Shown here in pieces: positions 10,043 to 17,091 of a stretch of 64,000 nt of DNA. A model generated the notes under the pieces. The model was given only the letters and a program-made list of their open reading frames with translations, had not been told where the DNA came from and ran no database searches. Position 1 is the first letter of the stretch. Every line of letters starts with the position of its first letter. The position numbers and the translations under genes are program-made. Origin of the DNA: CAYQUC01 sp964514215 (GTDB lineage Bacteria; Pseudomonadota; Gammaproteobacteria; UBA6429; Thiohalophilaceae); contig CAZEPW010000009.1 of NCBI GenBank assembly GCA_964514215.1, forward strand, positions 24,284 to 88,283, given 5' to 3'.

Positions 10043-10648
10043 ATGTTGAATTCTACAATTTTTATCGTTGATGATGATCCTGCCATGCGGGATTCCTTGA
10101 GTTGGTTGCTAAAAAATATTGGCTACACCGTTGATGTTTTCTCCTCTGCCCAAGAGTTTCTTGAAAAGTATGAGCCCCAAGCGCCAGGCTGTATGGTATT
10201 AGATGTTCGTTTACCAGGCATGAGTGGCTTACAATTACAACAAAAGATGAAATCTGAAGGGATAAGTTTACCGGTTATTATTATTAGTGGCCATGGTGAT
10301 GTGCCAATGGCGGTTAAGGCTATGCAGCAAGGTGCTTTAGTATTTCTCGAAAAACCATTTCGAGATCAAGAATTGCTTGATAATATTCAGGAAGCGCTGG
10401 TTATTGATACTAAATATCGCAAAAAAGATGCGGCATCAAAAATTGTTCGAGCCTATATAGAATCATTAACCCAGCGTGAAAAAGAAGTAATGGAATTAAT
10501 GGTAAAAGGTGATTCGAGTAAAGAGATCGCAAAGTTGTGTGAAATTAGTGTAAAAACTGTCGAAATTCATCGAGCAAGAGTAATGGAAAAAATGCAAGCG
10601 GCATCCTTACCTGAATTAGTTCACATGACAATCAATTTACAAACGTAA
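10043..10648 (+). CDS. FixJ-family response regulator
   Basis: This 201-residue cytoplasmic regulator has an N-terminal receiver domain with an acidic pocket (VDDD near residues 9-12), phospho-acceptor D54 in VLDVRLPG and the conserved Lys in LEKPF. A C-terminal LuxR-type helix-turn-helix contains LTQREKEVMELM and SVKTVEIHRARVMEKM. It is the only response regulator near two paralogous kinases, so both may feed it. Its likely target is the Rieske/molybdopterin operon downstream, where an inverted repeat lies in the promoter region. It differs from AioR of known arsenite-oxidase loci, which is an NtrC-type activator. Confidence 0.9.
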   Translation: MLNSTIFIVDDDPAMRDSLSWLLKNIGYTVDVFSSAQEFLEKYEPQAPGCMVLDVRLPGMSGLQLQQKMKSEGISLPVIIISGHGDVPMAVKAMQQGALVFLEKPFRDQELLDNIQEALVIDTKYRKKDAASKIVRAYIESLTQREKEVMELMVKGDSSKEIAKLCEISVKTVEIHRARVMEKMQAASLPELVHMTINLQT

Positions 10649-11155
10649 GAAAACAGCTGGATCCGGTTTTATGTCTGGATTTAAGCCATTTACTTTTTTT
10701 ATGCAAGACTCACGAGTTAAGTATTACTAGGCTATTTTGCTATCGGGTCGTGCTCTACCGTATGTATCTCCACTCTTGTGCGCTATCTTATTCAAATTTT
10801 ACGGCTCAGTAATCCCGCCAACTCCCGTATAGCAATTTTTTGACATTAGCGCTTCTCAGCAAACTCTACTGTTAGTAGGGCAACATAGTATTAAATTCAA
10901 TCAATTAGCTTACTTTTGTCAAGTTATGCTTTATTTTGTGAACTTGATCATGGAATTGCACCTATTTGTATAATATGTTTCAATAACTTTATAGGTACAT
11001 ACCCGTATACCTATAGCTTTTTAGTATGAGGCTATAAACAATAAAACAAATAGGGTAAGAAACGAAGTTACAACGCATTTAAACGCATTAATAAAAATAA
11101 CGATTGGCATGTTAAGTACAGCAATGCAGTGCTAAGTGCAAAAAGTGGAGACATG
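10649..11155. promoter_or_regulatory. Promoter region upstream of the AioBA-like genes
   Basis: This stretch of about 500 bases separates the regulator from the Rieske gene and contains no supported gene. A striking inverted repeat lies at 10990-11015. A CRP-like sequence with only a partial right half (TGTGA N6 TCATG) is at 10937-10952. No -24/-12 promoter of the sigma-54 type was seen. Confidence 0.45.
10990..11015. promoter_or_regulatory. Inverted-repeat operator candidate
   Basis: Two perfect 8-base arms, TATAGGTA and TACCTATA, are separated by 10 bases. The repeat sits about 140 bases upstream of the Rieske gene start and 340 bases after the FixJ-type regulator gene. Binding by that regulator is an inference from position and symmetry. 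Confidence 0.4.
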
Positions 11156-11722
11156 ATGAATAGTAAAGTTAAAACCGGATCTGAGCTTGAAGTGCAAAAT
11201 TCTGAAATTTCAGAAGCTGAGCGAATATGCATGTCTCGGCGAAATTTTTTATTAACAGGTACCACCGCCATTGTAATGTCTTCAATGCCGGGTATTGCTG
11301 GTGCGGTAAAATTAGCAGCAAAAGATTATCCTGCGGTAAAAATTGCATCGCTTAAAAGTTTAAAGACTGATCAACCTCTTGATTTTTCCTATCCCCCTAA
11401 TAATCCAGTTTCCAGTTTTTTTCTAGTAAAGCTTGGTGAGCAAGCGGGTGGTGGAATTGGACATCAAAAAGATATCGTGGCATTTAGCAATATGTGTAGC
11501 CACATGGGGGGACCATTAAATGGTAGTTATAAAGCAGCCCATAAAGCCATTGGTCCTTGCCCGCTACATTTAACAACATTCGATTTAACGCGTCACGGTA
11601 TGGTTATCTCGGGTCATGCTACCGAAGCACTGCCACAGGCGAAGCTTGAAATTATACGAGGCAATATTTATGCAACCGGTGTCACCGGTTTAATTTACGG
11701 TCAACACGATAATCTAGCTTAA
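11156..11722 (+). CDS. Tat-exported Rieske 2Fe-2S subunit, AioB-like
   Basis: The start at 11156 has GGAG five bases upstream; ATG 11153 is adjacent. After a polar leader comes a Tat signal, SRRNFLLTG followed by a hydrophobic stretch ending near GIAGA. The Rieske cluster ligands are the paired motifs CSH in MCSHMGG and CPLH in GPCPLH. Size (about 188 residues) and the order Rieske-then-molybdopterin subunit match the small subunit of arsenite oxidase. It probably passes electrons between the molybdenum subunit and a periplasmic carrier. The Tat motif would co-export the catalytic partner, which has no signal of its own. Confidence 0.85.
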   Translation: MNSKVKTGSELEVQNSEISEAERICMSRRNFLLTGTTAIVMSSMPGIAGAVKLAAKDYPAVKIASLKSLKTDQPLDFSYPPNNPVSSFFLVKLGEQAGGGIGHQKDIVAFSNMCSHMGGPLNGSYKAAHKAIGPCPLHLTTFDLTRHGMVISGHATEALPQAKLEIIRGNIYATGVTGLIYGQHDNLA

Positions 11723-11740
11723 TCAGGGGATATTAAATCA

Positions 11741-14674
11741 ATGAGCAAAAAAATAAAAATGGATGATGATGTAACCGCAGAACGTGTTCCATTGCCGCCA
11801 AAAGATGCTGAAATTTTTACAACCGCCTGTGATTATTGTATTACCGGTTGTGGTTATAAAGTTTATCGCTGGCCTGTTGGCAAAGATGGTTCAGCCGCTG
11901 CTGATAAAAATGCCTATGGTGAACAGTTTCCAGTAGGAATTTTAAGTGGCATGTGGGCAAGTCCAAACCAACACAATATTGTGTCAGTTAATGGTAAGCC
12001 ACATCACATCACAATTATCGGTGACCGTGATAATAAAGGGCCGAACCTTGGTGGTGATCACAGTATTCGTGGTGGCACCATCGCTAAAAAATGTTACAAC
12101 CCCAATACACCAACTAGAGATCGTTTGAAATATCCTATGATTCGAATTGGTGGGAAGTTAGTTCGAGTGCCATGGGATTTTGCCATTGATGTGATGGCTG
12201 AAGTTTCAAAACACGTTATTAAAAAACACGGTAAAAGTGCTTGGGCGATGAAAATGTATTCCTATCAATTTTGGGAAAACACGCATGCATTAACTAAATT
12301 AGCTTTTCAAGGTGTTGAAACACCTGCGTGGGCTGTGCACGATCAACCAACTGGACATGGCCCTGATACTCCGGGAATGGCGGATGCGGGTATTGATAAT
12401 TTTAGTCCGGCTTATGAAGATTGGGGCATGGCTGATGTATTACTTATCGCTGGAACCGATCCGTTTGAATCAAAAACAATTATTTTTAATGAACGCATTT
12501 TGCCTGCCATTCGTGGTGGTATGAAAGTTATATCGGTAGTGCCACGTAAAACCACCGGTGTTGCATTTGCAGAACAAAATGGCGGTCTTTATCTCGAAAT
12601 TATTCCTGGAACGGATACTTTATTGTTACATGCTATGTCACGCATCATTGTTGAAAATGGCTGGGAAGACAAAGAGTTTGTTAGCAAGTGGATTAATAAC
12701 AGAACAGAAGAAGATAAAGAAGTTTTTCAGGCCGATGGTTTTGATGATTATAAAGAATGGATTATGCAATATAAGTTTGCAGATTTAGCTTATGCGTCCA
12801 AGAAAACCGGCATTCCAGCAGAGAAAATTCGTTTAGCCGCTGAGTGGATGGCAAAACCCAATGCCGATGGTAGTCGTAAAAAAACCTCTATTGGATTTGA
12901 AAAAGGACTTTACTGGTCTAATAACTATTTAAATACTGCTGCGATTACTGCGCTGGGTTTAATTTGTGGTGCGGGTAATCGGCCTGGACAAGTTATTGGT
13001 CGATTCGGTGGGCACCAACGTGGCATGATGCCGGGTGGTAAATATCCTGAGCATGCAGCGCCTGAAAAATTTCCTGGTTGGAGAAAACAGGGCATTGATT
13101 TAGATCGTTGGGTAGAAGATGGTCGTGCAAAATTTGTTTGGGTTGTAGGAACAACCTGGACACATGCAGGTTTGGCTAGTAGTTACATGATTAAGTTATT
13201 TAAAAAATTAATCACCGACAATCCGCATCAACCAACCAAGCTCGATAAGCAACACATCATCGACACTTATATTAAACGTGGTGATAGTGGTGGCATGGTT
13301 ATGGTGGATCAAGATATCTATCCAGTTAAACCGATCAACACTGAATTTGCCGATATTATTTTACCGGCAGCTACTTGGGGTGAAGAAGATTTTTCTCGAG
13401 CCAATGGTGAACGCCGGATTCGTTTATATTCTAAGTTTTATGATTCTCCCGGTGATGCATTACCGGATTGGAGAATTGTGCAAAAATTTGCACAACGTAT
13501 GGGGTATTCTGGTTTTGATTGGAAAGATAGTAATGCCGTGTTTGAAGATGCTGCATTTATTAATAAGGGGCGACGTACCAGTTATGTTGCATTAGTTGAA
13601 TATGCTCGTGCTCATGGCCGAAAAGGACATGAAGTTTTACGCGAAATGGGTACTTCTGGTATCCAAGCGCCAGTTCGTTGGGAAGATGGTAAGCTGGTTG
13701 GCACTAAACGTTTGCACGATACAACGTTAAGGACCGGAACACCAAATGGCCTTACTGCTATCAACCCCAGTTACCTACGTAAATTCAAAACAAAAACCGG
13801 GCGTGCAAATTTATTAAAAGCACCTTGGGAATTGTTTGCAGATTACTTTGATTTCATGGAACCAAAAGGCAATGAGCTTTGGGTTACTACTGCACGTATT
13901 AATGAGTTTTGGCAATCCGGTTTTGATGATCAAATGCGTCGTCCTTATTTACGTCAACGCTGGCCAGATAATTTTCTTGAAATTCATCCAGACGATGCTA
14001 AAGCGCGTGGTATTGAAAGTGGCGATAAAGTGCGAATTTCAAATGATAACATACCAATAGAAACTGGTGGTTATAGCACGAATGCACAAGATACGAAAGT
14101 ACGTGGGGTCATTCCGTTATATGCCAATGCTGAGTTAGAAACGCCGGATTTATTACAGCAAAATGTTGATAAGGACTATAGCAGTAATAAAGGCATATCA
14201 TCACGCCGAATGGGTGACGATTCTTTAGAGATGGAAGATGAAATGTTACAGTTTAATGATAGCTCAGAAAAACCAGCTTCAGGCAATGCTAATGATAGCA
14301 AATCAAACAATCCTGATTTAGAAGAGAGTGATCCAATCATGAATAATTTGGATTCAGCAATTGGTTTAAGTTGGGAAGACGTTAAACCAATGACATTCAC
14401 CGAAATGCAAAAAAATGGTTACGTACAATATGATAGTGCTAGTTTTGAAGCGGTTGCAATTGTTACTGACGCTATTAAAAAAGGTGTTACTTGCAGCTAT
14501 TTTAATTTGCCATCGGCAAAAGGTGCCGCAAACTCTTTAGCGGGTCGAATACTCGATCCAATTAGTCAACGGCCACGCTATAAACTGGCTAGAGGTATTA
14601 TTGAAAAAATTGGAGAATCTGAATTTAAGCATTCATTTAAAGCTATGACGTTTAAATCTAGAGCCATTATTTAA
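11741..14674 (+). CDS. Molybdopterin oxidoreductase large subunit of the AioA/IdrA superfamily
   Basis: The 977-residue protein is a DMSO-reductase-family catalytic subunit. C30, C33 and C37 form a CxxCxxxC cluster motif like AioA. R421 and H425 in RFGGH match the AioA substrate-pocket pair R419/H423, from remembered family knowledge. The ANGERRIRLYSKF stretch and the C-terminal FKAMTFKSR also fit this superfamily. It is about 150 residues longer than typical AioA (about 826). The extra length is largely an acidic, low-complexity segment at roughly 795-890. C118 lies two positions past the point where AioA has the non-cysteine S99. No arsenic genes or di-haem peroxidases adjoin it, so arsenite, iodate or another substrate cannot be decided. 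Confidence 0.85.
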   Translation: MSKKIKMDDDVTAERVPLPPKDAEIFTTACDYCITGCGYKVYRWPVGKDGSAAADKNAYGEQFPVGILSGMWASPNQHNIVSVNGKPHHITIIGDRDNKGPNLGGDHSIRGGTIAKKCYNPNTPTRDRLKYPMIRIGGKLVRVPWDFAIDVMAEVSKHVIKKHGKSAWAMKMYSYQFWENTHALTKLAFQGVETPAWAVHDQPTGHGPDTPGMADAGIDNFSPAYEDWGMADVLLIAGTDPFESKTIIFNERILPAIRGGMKVISVVPRKTTGVAFAEQNGGLYLEIIPGTDTLLLHAMSRIIVENGWEDKEFVSKWINNRTEEDKEVFQADGFDDYKEWIMQYKFADLAYASKKTGIPAEKIRLAAEWMAKPNADGSRKKTSIGFEKGLYWSNNYLNTAAITALGLICGAGNRPGQVIGRFGGHQRGMMPGGKYPEHAAPEKFPGWRKQGIDLDRWVEDGRAKFVWVVGTTWTHAGLASSYMIKLFKKLITDNPHQPTKLDKQHIIDTYIKRGDSGGMVMVDQDIYPVKPINTEFADIILPAATWGEEDFSRANGERRIRLYSKFYDSPGDALPDWRIVQKFAQRMGYSGFDWKDSNAVFEDAAFINKGRRTSYVALVEYARAHGRKGHEVLREMGTSGIQAPVRWEDGKLVGTKRLHDTTLRTGTPNGLTAINPSYLRKFKTKTGRANLLKAPWELFADYFDFMEPKGNELWVTTARINEFWQSGFDDQMRRPYLRQRWPDNFLEIHPDDAKARGIESGDKVRISNDNIPIETGGYSTNAQDTKVRGVIPLYANAELETPDLLQQNVDKDYSSNKGISSRRMGDDSLEMEDEMLQFNDSSEKPASGNANDSKSNNPDLEESDPIMNNLDSAIGLSWEDVKPMTFTEMQKNGYVQYDSASFEAVAIVTDAIKKGVTCSYFNLPSAKGAANSLAGRILDPISQRPRYKLARGIIEKIGESEFKHSFKAMTFKSRAII

Positions 14675-14729
14675 TAAGTTAATAATAATATAAAAAAAGA
14701 AAACGATAAAAATAATAACTCAAATTAAA

Positions 14730-14766
14730 ATTACCATTACTGTAGCGCAGCTACAGTAATGGTAAT
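14730..14766. other. Perfect 17-bp hairpin between the catalytic subunit and the acidic protein
   Basis: The arms 14730-14746 and 14750-14766 are fully complementary and separated by a 3-base loop (GCA). No T-run follows, so it is more likely an RNA processing or stability element, or a weak attenuator, than a classic terminator. Confidence 0.65.
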
Positions 14767-14844
14767 AATTAATAAGTCATTTAAATTAAATTTAAAACTC
14801 CGAGTAAAATTTTTAATCAAATTCTTAATGATATAAGGATTATT

Positions 14845-15249
14845 ATGAATAATAAAAATTACATTTATTTTTCTATAGCTATATTTTTTTCGGTGATGCC
14901 AGTTACGGTTAGCGCTAATGATGAGACCATGTTAAGTGATGATCTTGAATTACCTGATCCATTGTTACAAACAGCTGACCCTGATAAAAAAGCCACAAGT
15001 TATGGCGAAGAGGATATCGTTATTTCTGGTGACGGAGATAAAAATAATGATCTCACTAAACCTGATCCAATATTAAATACAGTTGAAGATACCAAAAAAT
15101 CGACAACGAAAGATATCAATCTTAAATCAGTTATTGTTACCGAACAAGATCAGGCCATTGAGCATGACGATCAATTATTAAAAAATACTAAATCCAACAA
15201 ACAGGATGAACTGGAAATGCCAGATCCTTTATTGGATAACATGAATTAA
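14845..15249 (+). CDS. Small secreted acidic protein with repeated PDPLL motifs
   Basis: This 134-residue protein has a signal peptide (cleavage near VSA) and AAGGAT upstream of its ATG. The mature chain is acidic and apparently disordered. A motif occurs three times: LELPDPLLQ, LTKPDPILN and LEMPDPLLD, the last at the very C-terminus. No known family was recognised. Degenerate versions of the motif occur in the extra acidic segment of the adjacent molybdopterin subunit (LEMEDEMLQ at 829-837, LEESDPIMN at 860-868). A partner or accessory role for that enzyme is therefore inferred; the function is unknown. Confidence 0.7.
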   Translation: MNNKNYIYFSIAIFFSVMPVTVSANDETMLSDDLELPDPLLQTADPDKKATSYGEEDIVISGDGDKNNDLTKPDPILNTVEDTKKSTTKDINLKSVIVTEQDQAIEHDDQLLKNTKSNKQDELEMPDPLLDNMN

Positions 15250-15272
15250 TTCTAGTTGACAAAAAATACCAT

Positions 15273-15294
15273 CACCCAAACATTGGGTGCTTTT
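15273..15294 (+). terminator. Short terminator after the acidic protein gene
   Basis: A 7-bp stem (CACCCAA/TTGGGTG) with a 3-base loop is followed by CTTTT, 24 bases after the stop codon. The short T-run makes it a moderate terminator. Confidence 0.6.
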
Positions 15295-15349
15295 GAAACA
15301 TAACATTATATAAATAAGAATTTTATTGCTAAATCATTGAGGTTAAATT

Positions 15350-16453
15350 ATGAAAAAACTTAATATTCCATTGGCCTTTGGCCTGTTACTGTGTATATCA
15401 AGCACATCTGTTATGGCTAAATCAACTATTGGAGGTATTGTATTTTTAAATACTTATCTTAGTTCGCTCGATGATAATGTTAATTCAACAAATGATACCT
15501 TTAACTTTAATTTATCCAAAGCCAATAATTCACGATTACGAATTAAATGGAGTAATGAAGATAATGTCAGTATGTATTATGAAGTTGCACTAAAAAGTTC
15601 TACTTTAAGTGTGCGCCATGCCTATGGTAAATGGGATTTTAGTGAAACCGGTCAATTACTTGCGGGGGATACTTCAACGCCGTTTGCGCCTTTAAACCCA
15701 AGTGTTGCAATGGTGAATAACTCTGGTCAAGGTTATGGTCGGGTTTCTCCTGGACGGCCTTCACAAATACGTTATACCTATAAATTTTTGAATCGTAATG
15801 GCGCTGCTGCGATTGCGTTAGTTGATCCAAATAAAGGTACTACCGGCGGCCCAACTGGAACCACTAGAGAGCAATCAATTCCGCGTGTGGATGTTGGTGT
15901 AGCTTTTCGAACATTTAACTGGCAAATTTTTCCTAGTGCGTTTTATCATGAAATTAATAACTCAAATAGCGTCACAACAATAACAAGTCAAGGCATCGCT
16001 CTTGGTGTTAAATTAGGAGCTGGGCCGTTAATTATTTCAGCGGAAGCTGGTTCGGGTAAAAACTGGGGTAATACCAGTGGATCTTATTCTGGTTCAGTAG
16101 CAGGTGATAATGCGAGTGCGTTGTATGATGGAGCAAATCCTGGCGTTAAAACTTCTGATAATACCAATGCAGGTTACTGGATAGATTTAGGATTTCGTTT
16201 TACCGGCACTGAATCAAAAGGTGTGGTTCATTTTGTTTATGGCTCGATGAGCAGTAAGGCTAATTCTGGGAATTCATCAATTAATGCAACGAGTACAATG
16301 TTAGGACTTAGTGTGCCAATCGATCTACCGTATGTGGCTCGTGGTTTACGGATTCGTCCTGAAGCATTTGTATTTACCGATAAAGACACTGGTACTACAG
16401 CTGTTGACAAGAAAACTACCATTGTTGGTGTGCAGTTACAATATACCTTTTAA
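15350..16453 (+). CDS. Outer-membrane porin-like protein
   Basis: The 367-residue product has a clear signal peptide (MKKLNIPL, hydrophobic core, cleavage after VMA) and ends in VQLQYTF, a terminal Phe typical of barrels inserted by the Bam machinery. Alternating strands with Gly/Ser/Asn-rich loops fit a general porin fold. GAGG precedes the ATG. As the last gene after the AioBA-like enzyme and acidic protein, it may admit the substrate. It does not resemble the barrel at 4191 closely. Specificity cannot be inferred. Confidence 0.75.
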   Translation: MKKLNIPLAFGLLLCISSTSVMAKSTIGGIVFLNTYLSSLDDNVNSTNDTFNFNLSKANNSRLRIKWSNEDNVSMYYEVALKSSTLSVRHAYGKWDFSETGQLLAGDTSTPFAPLNPSVAMVNNSGQGYGRVSPGRPSQIRYTYKFLNRNGAAAIALVDPNKGTTGGPTGTTREQSIPRVDVGVAFRTFNWQIFPSAFYHEINNSNSVTTITSQGIALGVKLGAGPLIISAEAGSGKNWGNTSGSYSGSVAGDNASALYDGANPGVKTSDNTNAGYWIDLGFRFTGTESKGVVHFVYGSMSSKANSGNSSINATSTMLGLSVPIDLPYVARGLRIRPEAFVFTDKDTGTTAVDKKTTIVGVQLQYTF

Positions 16454-16475
16454 TTCATTTATTTGTTGATATCAA

Positions 16476-16501
16476 AACCTCCTTCGCGTCAGAAGGAGGT
16501 T
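16476..16501. terminator. Hairpin after the porin gene
   Basis: A 10-bp stem (AACCTCCTTC/GAAGGAGGTT) with a 6-base loop lies 23 bases after the porin stop. The T-run is missing on the plus strand, so it is a weak or Rho-assisted terminator. Confidence 0.5.
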
Positions 16502-16603
16502 ATAAAATCGTAGTTAGTTATATCGGTTGCATGCCCTGTGGTTTTAAAGTGACTCGGATATGCAAGCGTTGTTTTATGGTTTAGCTATATTGTTATGGTT
16601 AAT

Positions 16604-16813
16604 GGCAAAGCAATGCATCGTTGTATTTCCAAGAAATTTTTTACAACTAGTTTGCTGCNNNNNNNNNNNNNNNNNNNNNNNNNNNNNNNNNNNNNNNNNN
16701 NNNNNNNNNNNNNNNNNNNNNNNNNNNNNNNNNNNNNNNNNNNNNNNNNNNNNNNNNNGGCAAAGCAATGCATCGTTGTATTTCCAAGAAATTTTTTACA
16801 ACTAGTTTGCTGC
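16604..16813. repeat. Scaffold gap flanked by an identical 55-bp sequence
   Basis: The 100 N at 16659-16758 are flanked by exactly the same 55 bases on the left (16604-16658) and right (16759-16813). This is the signature of two contigs sharing a terminal k-mer, or of a collapsed tandem repeat. Short reading frames running through it are artefacts. The rest of the 16454-17091 intergenic region holds no gene. Confidence 0.85.
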
Positions 16814-16984
16814 ATTTGAGTAAAAAATTAATGGTTAGCGCATGTCACTACTTTAAGTTTGATGTTGATGGCAGGATTGCCTTTAAAATCTATTTTCCAT
16901 AACATCTGTTATTGTTAACTTGATACACACTTTTGTGATGAATAATGTGAGTTAGTGCACACTATCAAAAAAAACATGGTGAAG

Positions 16985-17000
16985 TGTGACTTTTATCACA
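16985..17000. promoter_or_regulatory. Perfect CRP-type binding site
   Basis: TGTGA-CTTTTA-TCACA is an exact match to the symmetric CRP consensus TGTGA-N6-TCACA. It lies 91 bases upstream of the GTG start of the CotA-like multicopper oxidase, a position suited to activation. The assignment rests on consensus only. Confidence 0.6.
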
Positions 17001-17091
17001 AATATAATGCGTATGCCCAGATATAGTTATTTACTAGTAAGGGGTTTTCCTTACGTGTATACATACTTACTAATATAGAGGGGATGTAAGA

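Noticed and set aside
11741..14674. Calling the molybdopterin enzyme a definite arsenite oxidase
   Set aside because: The superfamily is clear, but the extra acidic segment, the C118 difference, the different regulator and the lack of arsenic genes leave the substrate open.
11741..14674. Calling the same enzyme an iodate reductase
   Set aside because: Some stretches seemed closer to IdrA than to AioA by memory, but no idrP1/idrP2-type peroxidase genes are present and no alignment could be run.
16560..16819. Four short reading frames crossing the N gap at 16659-16758
   Set aside because: They are built from the duplicated 55-bp contig ends and filler N, so they are artefacts.
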